56,247 nucleotides of DNA, taken from JADKIH01 sp043747595 (GTDB taxonomy: Bacteria > Bacteroidota > Bacteroidia > AKYH767-A > 2013-40CM-41-45). The stretch spans positions 1 through 56,247 of the forward strand of contig JAYTOX010000064.1 of assembly GCA_043747595.1 (NCBI GenBank), read 5' to 3'. How positions within the stretch are numbered: the stretch's first letter is position 1; each line of letters opens with the position of its first letter. A model generated the notes under the pieces. The model had not been told where the DNA came from. It worked only from the letters and a program-made list of their open reading frames with translations, and made no database searches. The translations under genes and the position numbers were made by a program. Positions 1-8,994 of the stretch are shown here, one piece after another.

Positions 1-645
1 GGATTGGTTGTAGAAGCTGCTACAGAAAATATCGAATTGAAATGTAAAATTTTTAAAGACTTAGATAAATTTTGTGATGCTGAGACAATTTTGGCTAGCA
101 ATACCTCTTCTATATCAATTACTCAAATTGCAGCGCAAACTAAACGTGCTGATAAAGTAATTGGTATGCATTTCATGAATCCTGTTCCGCTCATGAAACT
201 GGTAGAGATCATTCGTGGTTATGCAACAAGTGATGAAGTGACAAAAACTATTGTAGAGCTTTCGAAGAAATTAGAAAAAATTCCTGTTGAAGTAAATGAT
301 TACCCCGGATTCATTGCAAATCGAATATTAATGCCGATGATTAATGAAGCTATTTATTCACTCTTTGAAGGAGTGGCTGGTGTTGAAGAAATTGATACTG
401 TTATGAAATTAGGGATGGCTCATCCGATGGGGCCTTTGCAGCTTGCTGATTTTATAGGCTTGGATGTTTGTCTTTCAATTCTGCGTGTTTTGCACGACGG
501 ATTTGGGAATCCAAAATATGCACCTTGTCCGTTGCTTGTAAATATGGTTGCAGCCGGGAATTTAGGTGTGAAAAATAAAATTGGGTTTTATAAGTACGAG
601 GATGGTTCTAAGGAATTGAAAGTAGCCGATAAATTTGTTCGATAG
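1..645 (+). CDS. 3-hydroxybutyryl-CoA dehydrogenase, C-terminal part (5' end outside window)
   Basis: The reading frame is open from the first base, so the gene begins upstream of the window. About 214 residues are present, against roughly 285 for the whole family; the missing part is the N-terminal NAD-binding glycine motif. What remains includes the end of the Rossmann domain (SNTSSISI), the conserved GMHFMNPVPLMKLVEII segment with the catalytic His region, and the all-helical C-terminal dimerisation domain (NRILMPMINEA, GPLQLADFIGLD). The family oxidises (S)-3-hydroxybutyryl-CoA to acetoacetyl-CoA with NAD(P) in fatty-acid, butanoate or ketone metabolism. The gene ends one base before the convergent LysM gene, with no visible terminator between them. 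Family assignment is strong; the physiological direction cannot be read from sequence. Confidence 0.93.
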   Translation, partial: GLVVEAATENIELKCKIFKDLDKFCDAETILASNTSSISITQIAAQTKRADKVIGMHFMNPVPLMKLVEIIRGYATSDEVTKTIVELSKKLEKIPVEVNDYPGFIANRILMPMINEAIYSLFEGVAGVEEIDTVMKLGMAHPMGPLQLADFIGLDVCLSILRVLHDGFGNPKYAPCPLLVNMVAAGNLGVKNKIGFYKYEDGSKELKVADKFVR

Positions 646-646
646 A

Positions 647-1585
647 CTACTTTGTTTTGTTCTGTCCGTAAACTAATTCAGCTTGAAATCGTTCATCGAT
701 TACTCCGAGTTTTTCTGCTCCTGCCTTCGATAATTTAATGATCAATCCGGAATTGTCGCCGGTATCAGGTAATTTTCCAACAACTTTTACATAGATAGAA
801 CTTGAGTTCATTCGGTTCGTAATTTTAATAATCGTACCAATTGGTGCTGTTCGGTGAAGTGCGTAATATTTTGTTGATTTAGGATTTTGATCTTCAATCC
901 ATCCTGCAACACCAATCTCGTTAAATTCTTGACGATTGTTTGAGAAGATAACTTTTGCTTCCTCTTTTTTCTCGCTTGTAACAACAGATGAAATTGGTTT
1001 TATTTCGATTTTATCACCTCCTGAATTCTTGGATTTCGGATGGCCTTCTACTTCGGCCACAGTTGAGTTGACTATTTCTTTACTTTCATTTTTTGACTGC
1101 GAAACAGTTTCAGTTACTTCCTTTTTTGAGTCACTAATGATTAGAACTTGATCTTTATGAATCGTAGTTGAGTTCAAATGATTTAATGATTTTAGATTGT
1201 CGACAGATAAATTGTATTTTTTCGAAATAGAAAAAAGGTTTTCACCTGCTTTTACTTTGTGAGTTTTTGAAATAGTGTTTTTTAGCGTCTCATTTTTTTT
1301 ATCAAGATGATTCTTTTGGTAAAAAGCGTCGTTTGCTTTTAATTTATTAGCAGGAATATTTATTTTTTTTCCTGTAATCAATTTATCCGATTCTGTATTG
1401 GCAAGACGAATTTCAGAATAACTCACTTTGAATTTTCTTGCGATTGAATACCAACTATCACCTTTGTTAACTGAATAGATGTAATACTCTTTTCCTGCAA
1501 TTTTGTGCTTTGGTAATTTCTCTGTTTGAACACTAAAAACCAGTTCGGAAATTAATAATAGTAATAAGATACTTGTAATTTTCAT
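647..1585 (-). CDS. Secreted LysM protein with RlpA-like double-psi beta-barrel domain
   Basis: 312 residues. The N-terminus is a Sec signal peptide (MKITSILLLLLISELVFS). Two LysM peptidoglycan-binding repeats follow, at about residues 36-79 (YSVNKGDSWYSIARKF) and 109-151 (HKVKAGENLFSISKKY). Then comes a Lys/Ser/Glu-rich linker (about 152-215), and a C-terminal domain at about 222-308 (GVAGWIED, HRTAPIGTIIKITN, VKVVGKLPDTGD) that matches the RlpA/expansin-like double-psi barrel. Proteins of this build sit in the periplasm or outer membrane and bind the cell wall. RlpA of some species is a lytic transglycosylase active on naked glycan strands, but Bacteroidota homologues may only bind, and I cannot confirm catalytic residues. 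The ATG start fits the signal peptide. Confidence 0.85.
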   Translation of the reverse strand: MKITSILLLLLISELVFSVQTEKLPKHKIAGKEYYIYSVNKGDSWYSIARKFKVSYSEIRLANTESDKLITGKKINIPANKLKANDAFYQKNHLDKKNETLKNTISKTHKVKAGENLFSISKKYNLSVDNLKSLNHLNSTTIHKDQVLIISDSKKEVTETVSQSKNESKEIVNSTVAEVEGHPKSKNSGGDKIEIKPISSVVTSEKKEEAKVIFSNNRQEFNEIGVAGWIEDQNPKSTKYYALHRTAPIGTIIKITNRMNSSSIYVKVVGKLPDTGDNSGLIIKLSKAGAEKLGVIDERFQAELVYGQNKTK

Positions 1586-1664
1586 TTTGTAAATTTATCA
1601 ATATGATATGTGATACTATCATTACCATGCCATAATAATGGTACTCTTATCAACATCAGTTTTG

Positions 1665-3119
1665 TTAAACGTTTTCTTTTTTTAATGAGATTATGTTCAA
1701 CCCAATAAAGGTTATTAAGCCGTTCAAGATCAATAATTCGAATCCGAATTTGTAATTATTGAACCAAACAGTTGAATGTTCATTGATAATGTAACAAATA
1801 AAGGGAGAAGCAATACAAACAAATGGTACTAATTTGTCTTTTGGTGTTTTCTTAGAAAATATTCCAAATGTGAAAAGACCCAATAATGGCCCATACGTAT
1901 AACCTGCAACAGTAAATAATTTGCTTATCACTGCGTCATCGTTGATCGCTTTAAAAACTAGTATCACTAATAGTAGAATAATGGCAAAAGAAATATGGAC
2001 TACATATCTTCTTCTGGTCTTTTGCTTATCAGGCATAATCGATTTATTGAAGTTCAAAAAGTCGATGCAAAACGAAGATGTTAGAGCTGTTAATGCACCA
2101 TCAGCACTTGGATATGCAGCCGAGATTAATCCAATAATAAAAACAATTGCAACAAATCCACCGATATGGTTTATTGCTATAATTGGAAATAGGTCGTCTG
2201 ATTTTGCAGGTAATGTAATTCCCTTTGCTGAACTATAAAGATAAAGTAGTGCTCCCAGACATAAAAATAGAAAATTTATAAAGACTAAAACTATACTAAA
2301 AGTAAACATGTTTTTTTGTGAGTGTGCTAAGGTTTTTACGCTGATATTTTTTTGCATCATTTCTTGGTCGAGTCCTGTCATAGCAATACTAATAAACATC
2401 CCACCAAAAAATTGTTTTAGAAAAAAAGTCTTTGAACGCCAATCTGAATTGATCATTGAATCATATCCTTTTTTATGAATAGCCGAAAAAAGGTCACCTA
2501 CTCCCATGTGTAAAGATGAAGCAATTGAAATCACGGAAATGATAACAGCTAAAAGCATAAAAGTAGTTTGAAGTGTATCTGTCCATACAATCGTTTTAAC
2601 TCCTCCTTCGTAGGTGTAGAGTAAAATAAGCACGATGAATGATGCAACAGTTACCCAAAATGGAATACCCCATGCATCAAAAATAAAAAGTTGCAGCACA
2701 TTTACTACGATGTATAATCGGAAAGCGGCTCCAATCGTCCTACTCAATATGAAATAGAAAGCGCCTGTTTTATAACTCCAAAATCCTAATCTCGATTCTA
2801 AATACGAATAGATGGAAGTTACATTCATTTTGTAATAAATGGGAAGTAGAATCAAAGAAATGGCTGCATAACCAAAAAAGTAACCAAATACCAAGATCAA
2901 ATAGGAAAAATTTGTAGACCCCACTATTCCTGGAACCGACATAAAAGTGACGCCAGACAAACTTGCGCCAATCATTCCATAGGCCACTAAATACCATTTG
3001 GACGATTTATTGCCTATGAAAAAGGTATCATTCGTTGCATTTCTGCTCGTTCTCCAGACCACAAAAAACAGGAGGGCTGAATATGCAATAACGCAGGTTA
3101 GTATTATACTTGGTGACAT
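1665..3119 (-). CDS. Sodium:solute symporter family (SSS) transporter
   Basis: 484 residues, almost entirely hydrophobic, with about 13 predicted membrane segments, the usual number for the SSS family. The segment GLISAAYPSADGALTALTSS is the family signature in the TM8 region that contributes to the second sodium site. Another typical segment is IGASLSGVTFMSVPG near residue 50. Members move sugars, amino acids, vitamins or organic acids into the cell with sodium ions; sequence reading alone does not give the substrate, and the neighbours (a wall protein and recR) offer no hint. It starts at an ATG, 182 bp from the probable recR start on the other strand, so it is probably its own unit or leads into the LysM gene 79 bp downstream. 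Confidence 0.88.
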   Translation of the reverse strand: MSPSIILTCVIAYSALLFFVVWRTSRNATNDTFFIGNKSSKWYLVAYGMIGASLSGVTFMSVPGIVGSTNFSYLILVFGYFFGYAAISLILLPIYYKMNVTSIYSYLESRLGFWSYKTGAFYFILSRTIGAAFRLYIVVNVLQLFIFDAWGIPFWVTVASFIVLILLYTYEGGVKTIVWTDTLQTTFMLLAVIISVISIASSLHMGVGDLFSAIHKKGYDSMINSDWRSKTFFLKQFFGGMFISIAMTGLDQEMMQKNISVKTLAHSQKNMFTFSIVLVFINFLFLCLGALLYLYSSAKGITLPAKSDDLFPIIAINHIGGFVAIVFIIGLISAAYPSADGALTALTSSFCIDFLNFNKSIMPDKQKTRRRYVVHISFAIILLLVILVFKAINDDAVISKLFTVAGYTYGPLLGLFTFGIFSKKTPKDKLVPFVCIASPFICYIINEHSTVWFNNYKFGFELLILNGLITFIGLNIISLKKENV

Positions 3120-3300
3120 TGATGGACTGAGTTAGATGATTCGGTTGACTTGATTATATGATGATATTAAGGAAGAGCGAGATTCGTTTAAGTACTTTTT
3201 CGGGTTAATAAAACAATAAATATTCTTGGCTTCAAGTCCCAAAATAAGTAATTTAGCCAGCTCATTACCGTCGTATGGGTGTTTAATTATCAACATTACT

Positions 3301-3930
3301 TTGAGTCCACTTTCGTCAAAAATAGTAGAAGAATCAGTCGCTGAATTTAGTCGTTTACCGGGTATCGGAAAAAGGACAGCATTACGCCTAGTATTACATC
3401 TATTGAAGTCTGACAAAGAGAGTTCATACCGTTTAGGCAATGCGCTCACTCGATTGCATACTGAAGTAAAGTACTGTAAAACTTGCCATAATATTTCGGA
3501 GTCTGACAATTGTGATATTTGTTCGGATCAAAGTAGAGACACACTCTGCTTATGTATTGTCGAAGATCTTCGAGATGTTATAGCGATAGAGAATACACAA
3601 CAATACAGAGGTTACTATCATATTTTGGGAGGAATTATTTCTCCTATGGATGGTATTGGACCAAACGATCTTAATATACCGTCGTTGCTAGATCGGCTTA
3701 AGGATAATAGATTTCAGGAGATAATTATTGCTCTACCTGCAACTATGGAAGGCGAAACAACGTCCTATTTTATTTTTAAAAAAATAAATCAAAGTGATCG
3801 AAAGGATTTGAAATTTACTTCCATTGCCAGAGGAATTTCTGTTGGCAGTGATTTGGAGTTTGCTGATGAAGTTACTTTAGGTCGTTCTATTATTCAGCGC
3901 GTTCCTTACGAAAATTCTTTGATCAAATAA
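3301..3930 (+). CDS. recR: Recombination mediator protein RecR
   Basis: RecR works with RecF/RecO to load RecA at gapped DNA. All family parts are visible: an N-terminal helix-hairpin-helix (SRLPGIGKRTALRL); a Cys4 zinc finger at C59, C62, C71 and C74; a Toprim domain (LCIVEDLRDVIAIENT, then YYHILGGIISPMDGIGP); and the C-terminal ATP-binding-like segment GSDLEFADEVTLGR. The frame has no ATG near the start. The TTG at 3301 gives 209 residues and begins M-S-P-L-S-S-K, lining up with the usual RecR N-terminus (MNFSSK-like), so I chose it. The longer TTG at 3226 would add 25 residues not normal for the family. Confidence is high for the gene and moderate for the start. Confidence 0.95.
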   Translation: MSPLSSKIVEESVAEFSRLPGIGKRTALRLVLHLLKSDKESSYRLGNALTRLHTEVKYCKTCHNISESDNCDICSDQSRDTLCLCIVEDLRDVIAIENTQQYRGYYHILGGIISPMDGIGPNDLNIPSLLDRLKDNRFQEIIIALPATMEGETTSYFIFKKINQSDRKDLKFTSIARGISVGSDLEFADEVTLGRSIIQRVPYENSLIK

Positions 3931-3961
3931 TTTATGACATCAAAGAACTACATCCCTTTTT

Positions 3962-3969
3962 TACTTTTG
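3962..3969 (+). promoter_or_regulatory. Probable Bacteroidetes -7 element upstream of the glycosyltransferase gene
   Basis: TACTTTTG matches the Bacteroidetes primary-sigma consensus TAnnTTTG exactly and lies 20 bases before the GTG start at 3990. No clear TTTG -33 element is seen at the expected spacing. Confidence 0.4.
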
Positions 3970-3989
3970 AAAATCTCTGAACAATAGCT

Positions 3990-5981
3990 GTGAAACTATC
4001 TGTCGTAATTGTTAACTATAATGTGAAGTACTTTCTCGAACAGTGCCTCCACTCTGCTCTTAAAGCTGCTGAAAAATGTACGGCAGATATTTGGGTTGTC
4101 GATAATAATTCGGTTGATGGGAGTGTAGAAATGGTGCAGAAGAAATTTCCAACGGTAAACGTAATTGCAAATAAAGATAATCGTGGTTTTTCTAAAGCGA
4201 ATAATCAGGCTATTCGTGAGTCTCAAGGGGAATATGTGCTTTTGTTAAATCCGGATACTGTTGTTGAAGAAGATACATTTGAAAAGATTGTTCATTTCAT
4301 GGACTTACATCCTGATGCCGGAGGATTAGGTGTAAAAATGATTGATGGAAGCGGTAAGTTTTTGCCTGAATCTAAACGAGGGTTGCCTACGTATGATGTT
4401 GCTTTCTATAAGATTTTTGGTTTTTCGAAGTTGTTTCCAAAGAATAAAAAATTTGGCAAGTATCATCTCGGATATTTAGACGAAAATGAAACGAATGAAG
4501 TTGATATTTTGGCCGGGGCCTTTATGCTTTTGCGTCGTACTGTGCTTGACGAGATTGGTCTTTTAGATGAAAATTTCTTTATGTATGGTGAAGATATTGA
4601 CCTTTCATATCGAATTATAAAAGCCGGTTACAAGAATTATTATTTTCCGGAAACCAGAATCATTCATTATAAAGGAGAAAGTACGAAGAGAACAAGTGTA
4701 AATTATGTTTTTGTTTTCTATAATGCGATGATCATTTTTGCGAAGAAGCATTTTTCAAAATCAAACGCTTCAATGTTTTCTTTCTTTATTAAAATTGCAA
4801 TTTATTTGAGAGCAGGAGTTGCCATCCTATCACGATTTATAGAAAATTTCTTTTTCCCAATTTCAGATTTGGCTTTAATCATTGTTGGAGTTTTTCTGTT
4901 GAAAAACTATTGGGGAACGAATTTCATGATTAAATACCCAGATGAGTTTATGAAATTCGCAGTGCCATTATATGGACTTGTTTGGATCACATCTATTTTC
5001 TTTAGCGGTGGATATGATAAACCAATAAAATTGAGTAGAATTATTCGCGGTATTTTTTTAGGAACATTACTCATTTTAGTAATCTATGCATTGCTTCCCG
5101 AGAACTACCGTTTCTCACGAGCTATCATTTTACTTGGTAGTATATGGGCAACTATTTCAATTGTTGCTTTCAGATTTTTTATTAATGTTGTTCGTCAACA
5201 AAATTTTAATCTTTCAGGTGACTATCGTAAGAAATTAATTATTGTCGGTAACGAGGAAGAAAGTAACCGAGTGCTTTCACTTTTAAAATTATCTGACACT
5301 TCTCACAATTTTATAGGTTTTGTTCAGCCGGAAAGTGTGAATGAAAAAGATAAAACGTTTCAAGAATATGAGAAGTATTATTTAGGCGAGTTCAATAGAA
5401 TTGCAGAAATTACAGATGTATATTCAGTCGATGAGATAATTTTTTGTGGGAAAGATATTTCATCGCATCAAATTATTGATGTGATGTCTAAAGTGAAGCG
5501 GACCGATTTGGAGTTTAAAATTGCGCCACCTGAAAGTTTATTTATTATAGGAAGTAATTCTGTTGAAGATGCCGGCGAATTGTATGTGATCGATATAAAC
5601 AGCATTAATAAAATAGTCAATAAAAGAAACAAACGATTAATTGATCTTTTGTGTTCAATTATTTTTTTGACGCTCGCTCCACTGATTATTGTTTTTCAAA
5701 AGGAACCGAGAGGCTTTTTTAGCAATATTTTTAATGTACTTGTAGGGAAAATGTCATGGGTGAGTTACTCTGTTGCAAAGGGTGCTCTTCTAAATCTTCC
5801 ATCCATTCGTCCGGGAATATTAAGTCCGACCGATGCATTAAATAACATACCAACAGACGAGTTAACTGTCAATAGGCTAAATTCTTTATATGCAAAAGAT
5901 TACAAGGTTTACGTCGACTTACAAATTATTCGAAAAGGGTGGAGAAAATTAGGTCGTAAATCGACATTAGGAAGTAATTAA
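3990..5981 (+). CDS. Family 2 glycosyltransferase fused to a degenerate polyprenyl-phosphate sugar transferase module
   Basis: 663 residues from a GTG start (MKLSVVIVNYNVKYF). Residues 1 to about 240 are a GT-A family 2 glycosyltransferase of the rhamnosyltransferase/WbbL type: VVDNNSVDGS, LLLNPDTVVEEDTF, LAGAFMLLRR, FMYGEDIDLSYR. About five membrane segments follow (around 265-400), including the GGYDKP motif seen in WcaJ/WbaP-type phosphoglycosyl transferases. Next is a nucleotide/CoA-binding-like fold (KKLIIVGNEEESNRVLSLL, around 410-530), then a segment resembling the start of the bacterial sugar transferase domain (NKRNKRLIDLLCS, VGKMSWVSY, SIRPGI, KDYKVYVDLQIIRKGW). The middle of that domain, normally carrying the catalytic Asp-Glu, appears absent. 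It probably acts at the inner membrane in surface polysaccharide or glycolipid synthesis; the acceptor is unknown. Confidence 0.82.
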   Translation: MKLSVVIVNYNVKYFLEQCLHSALKAAEKCTADIWVVDNNSVDGSVEMVQKKFPTVNVIANKDNRGFSKANNQAIRESQGEYVLLLNPDTVVEEDTFEKIVHFMDLHPDAGGLGVKMIDGSGKFLPESKRGLPTYDVAFYKIFGFSKLFPKNKKFGKYHLGYLDENETNEVDILAGAFMLLRRTVLDEIGLLDENFFMYGEDIDLSYRIIKAGYKNYYFPETRIIHYKGESTKRTSVNYVFVFYNAMIIFAKKHFSKSNASMFSFFIKIAIYLRAGVAILSRFIENFFFPISDLALIIVGVFLLKNYWGTNFMIKYPDEFMKFAVPLYGLVWITSIFFSGGYDKPIKLSRIIRGIFLGTLLILVIYALLPENYRFSRAIILLGSIWATISIVAFRFFINVVRQQNFNLSGDYRKKLIIVGNEEESNRVLSLLKLSDTSHNFIGFVQPESVNEKDKTFQEYEKYYLGEFNRIAEITDVYSVDEIIFCGKDISSHQIIDVMSKVKRTDLEFKIAPPESLFIIGSNSVEDAGELYVIDINSINKIVNKRNKRLIDLLCSIIFLTLAPLIIVFQKEPRGFFSNIFNVLVGKMSWVSYSVAKGALLNLPSIRPGILSPTDALNNIPTDELTVNRLNSLYAKDYKVYVDLQIIRKGWRKLGRKSTLGSN

Positions 5982-6049
5982 TTATAAATTTGTGATTGCT
6001 CTTTGAGGGCAATAGTTTCAGAAAGTACACACTCATATCAAAATATTCC

Positions 6050-7360
6050 ATGATCCAATTGATCATGCCCAAAATGGGCGAAAGCGTTGCAGAAGCAACC
6101 ATATTAAAATGGCTAAAAAAAGAAGGTGATTCAGTGGAAGCTGATGAGTCAATTTTAGAAATAGCGACAGACAAAGTTGATTCGGAGGTTCCATCTCCAT
6201 CGGCTGGGATTATTTCTAAGCGATTATTTGAAGAAGGTCAGGTTGTAAAAGTTGGTGAAGTCATTGCGTTGATTTCAGGGGCCGGTGAAAAAATTGAAGC
6301 AACATCTTCTCCTGAAAAAGTAAATGTTCCAAAAGTTGAAGAATCTGCTAAAGCCGTAGTTCCTTCTAATGGTACTGCAAGTAATGAGACAATTTCACTA
6401 GATAAATCGTCAAGTAGCGGCCGATTTTATTCTCCACTTGTTAGAAACATTGCGCAGAAAGAAGGCGTGTCGATGAATGAATTAGAAACCATCAAAGGTT
6501 CTGGTGCTAATAATCGACTTACTAAGCAGGACCTGATTGAACACATTTCTTCGAGATCAAATACACCAATTACACAAAGTACAGAAAGCAATAATTCAGC
6601 TCAAGCAATTGCTCCAAAAACTTTTTCTCCTCCCGCAGTTTCAATATCAGGAAATGTAGAAATAATTGAAATGGATCGGATGCGAAAGCTTATTGCCGAT
6701 CACATGGTGATGTCGAAACATGTTTCGCCACATGTTACTTCTTATGTAGAAGCTGATGTGACCAATCTTGTTAGATGGAGAGAGAAAGTGAAAAGTTCGT
6801 TTGAGAAACGAGAAAAAGAAAAAATTACTTTTACGCCACTGTTTATCGAAGCTGTTTGCAAAGCAATTAGAGATTTTCCTATGGTCAATGTTTCGGTTGA
6901 TGGCACGAAGATTATCGTCAAAAAATATATCAATATTGGAATGGCGACTGCACTTCCATCAGGGAATTTAATTGTTCCGGTAATTAAAAGTGCCGATCAA
7001 TTAAACCTTATTGGTATTACAAAAAGTGTAAACGATCTTGCAGCGCGTGCGAGAAATAATAAATTGAAACCCGACGAAATTCAGGATGGAACATTTACCA
7101 TCACAAATGTTGGAACTTTCGGAAATGTAATGGGCACACCAATTATTAATCAGCCGCAAGTGGCTATTTTAGCTGTTGGTGCAATCAGGAAAAAGCCGGC
7201 AGTAATTGAAACGCCTGAAGGAGATTCAATCGGAATCAGACATATGATGTTCTTATCCTTATCATACGATCATCGTGTTGTGGATGGTGGATTAGGTGGT
7301 AGTTTTCTTCGTCGAATTGCCGATTATTTAGAGCAGTTTGATATTAATCGTTCAATTTAA
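6050..7360 (+). CDS. Dihydrolipoamide acyltransferase (E2) of a 2-oxoacid dehydrogenase complex
   Basis: 436 residues from the ATG at 6050, which gives the usual E2 N-terminus (MIQLIMPKMGESVAEA). A longer frame upstream has only a TTG and no matching sequence. There is one lipoyl domain (about 2-78) with the lipoylated lysine in ATDKVDSEVP (K42); a peripheral subunit-binding domain (about 124-165, FYSPLVRNIAQKEGV); a flexible linker; and the acyltransferase core (about 205-436) with the active-site motif HRVVDG near the end. E2 moves the acyl group from E1-TPP to CoA. The partner is probably the E1 alpha/beta fusion at 40074-42047. Substrate (pyruvate, branched-chain 2-oxoacid or other) is not decided by these motifs; a single lipoyl domain and the fused E1 suggest a branched-chain type. 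Confidence 0.92.
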   Translation: MIQLIMPKMGESVAEATILKWLKKEGDSVEADESILEIATDKVDSEVPSPSAGIISKRLFEEGQVVKVGEVIALISGAGEKIEATSSPEKVNVPKVEESAKAVVPSNGTASNETISLDKSSSSGRFYSPLVRNIAQKEGVSMNELETIKGSGANNRLTKQDLIEHISSRSNTPITQSTESNNSAQAIAPKTFSPPAVSISGNVEIIEMDRMRKLIADHMVMSKHVSPHVTSYVEADVTNLVRWREKVKSSFEKREKEKITFTPLFIEAVCKAIRDFPMVNVSVDGTKIIVKKYINIGMATALPSGNLIVPVIKSADQLNLIGITKSVNDLAARARNNKLKPDEIQDGTFTITNVGTFGNVMGTPIINQPQVAILAVGAIRKKPAVIETPEGDSIGIRHMMFLSLSYDHRVVDGGLGGSFLRRIADYLEQFDINRSI

Positions 7361-7386
7361 TTTCATAACATAAAGGTATCTAGGAA

Positions 7387-8988
7387 ATGAAAAGTAATAT
7401 GAGCAAATTATTCTTTCTTCTTGTGCTTAGTGGGTTTATTCTGCCTTCCTATTCTTATTGTCAAAAAGCAAAGACGCATGTTCTTACTGCAGATGAAGCG
7501 AAGTTGGTTAAAAAAGATGCCGCTACATTATACAATACCGGAGATTATAATGGAGCATTGCCTGCTTATCAAAATCTTGTAAAAGTTGACCCTAATAATG
7601 CAGAATATAATTTTCGATTAGCATATTGTTATTTACAAACCTCAGCAAATAAAAAGGCAGCATTACCTTTTTTGGAAAAAGCTTATAAGTCAAAGGAAGC
7701 AAAGAAGGAATGGTCGTTCCATTTGGGATTAGCTTATTTGTACAACAATAATTTCGATGAGGCCATTGCTGCTTTTACTGAATTCAAAGATGCAAAGCAG
7801 AAACCATTCAAAGATTATCCACTTCCGGAGAGAATGATTGAAATGTGCAATAATGGCAAGGCACTTATTTCTGATCCGGTAAAAGTAAAATATACTAATT
7901 TGGGAAAAACAATCAACACGCTGTATGAGGATTACAACCCATACATTAGTGCTGATGGTAAAAATTTGATTTTTACTTCTAGAAGAAAAGGAAATATTGG
8001 TGGGTTTATTGCCGATTTAGGAATTTATACTTCTGATGTTTATTCTTCAGTTTGGCGAGATACTATTTGGGCGAAAGCAAAAGGTGCCGGTGGTTTATTA
8101 AACACTGAATGGGATGAAGAAACGGTAGGATTTTCTGCCGATGGAAATATGATGATTTTGTATTTTGACAATGCAGAGTTTTTTGGGGATGTTGGTGTCG
8201 CTCAATTGAAAGGAAAAATGTGGCAGAAGCCCATTTTGTTTCCCACTACTCTAAATACTAAATCGCTTGAAGGTGGCGCAACTGTTTCGCTCGATGGCTC
8301 GATGATTATTTTTTCATCTGATATTAAGGGAGGATCAGGAGAAAGTGATCTTTATTCAATCACTAAAGGAAAGAATGGAGAATGGTCGGCTGCTGTAAAT
8401 TTAGGAAACACCATCAACACAAAATATGCTGAAGACTTTCCATATTTAACACTCGATGGTCGTTATCTTTACTTTGCTTCTAAAGGTTGGAATAGTATGG
8501 GAGGGTTTGATATTTTTCGTTCTGAGTTAGATGAAGCTTCAGGAAAATGGGGAAATCCTGTGAACATAGGCTATCCCTTAAATGATGCTGATGATAATAC
8601 AGTAATTTCCTTTACCGGTGATGGAAAAACAGCGTACATTTCCGCTGTCAGACCGGAAGGGTTAGGTGATAAGGATATTTATAAATTAGATTTTGAAGAT
8701 GAATCCAATCATAAATTTTCATCGTTTATCTCTGGCATTGTTACTTCAATTTCTGGAGGGAAAATTGAAATTACACGTGTGTACTTAGAAAATAAAAAAG
8801 GTGGAAAGAAAATTGTGTTTGCACCTAATGCTGCCTTTAATGATTTTGTGCTTCCTGCAATTCCAGGTGAATATGTTTTACATGTTGAAGGATATAATTT
8901 CGAAAGCTATTCGGAGGATTTCGTTGTTGAAGAGAGTACAGATGCCCATGAAATTATTCATAATATTCAAGTAAAGACTACTAAATAA
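7387..8988 (+). CDS. Secreted TPR and PD40 beta-propeller protein, lacking an OmpA domain
   Basis: 533 residues with a signal peptide (KLFFLLVLSGFILPSYSYC). TPR-type helices span about 28-135 (AATLYNTGDYNGALPAYQNL, WSFHLGLAYLYNNNFDEAI). PD40/WD40-like propeller repeats follow at about 175-430, seen as repeated SADG/SLDG strands (YNPYISADGKNLIFTSRR, GGATVSLDGSMIIFSSD, DFPYLTLDGRYLYFASKG). The C-terminal 100 residues look like a beta-sandwich. The head matches PorE/OmpA-family proteins of Bacteroidota, one of which lies at 28740-30653, but this protein stops before any OmpA peptidoglycan-binding domain. It is probably periplasmic or at the outer membrane. It lies 26 bp after the E2 gene and 6 bp before the exonuclease gene. 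Function unknown. Confidence 0.78.
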   Translation: MKSNMSKLFFLLVLSGFILPSYSYCQKAKTHVLTADEAKLVKKDAATLYNTGDYNGALPAYQNLVKVDPNNAEYNFRLAYCYLQTSANKKAALPFLEKAYKSKEAKKEWSFHLGLAYLYNNNFDEAIAAFTEFKDAKQKPFKDYPLPERMIEMCNNGKALISDPVKVKYTNLGKTINTLYEDYNPYISADGKNLIFTSRRKGNIGGFIADLGIYTSDVYSSVWRDTIWAKAKGAGGLLNTEWDEETVGFSADGNMMILYFDNAEFFGDVGVAQLKGKMWQKPILFPTTLNTKSLEGGATVSLDGSMIIFSSDIKGGSGESDLYSITKGKNGEWSAAVNLGNTINTKYAEDFPYLTLDGRYLYFASKGWNSMGGFDIFRSELDEASGKWGNPVNIGYPLNDADDNTVISFTGDGKTAYISAVRPEGLGDKDIYKLDFEDESNHKFSSFISGIVTSISGGKIEITRVYLENKKGGKKIVFAPNAAFNDFVLPAIPGEYVLHVEGYNFESYSEDFVVEESTDAHEIIHNIQVKTTK

Positions 8989-8994
8989 CTATTA

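Noticed and set aside
3132..3509. A 125-residue frame on the minus strand opposite recR.
   Set aside because: It lies antisense to the conserved RecR domain and has no recognisable protein features.
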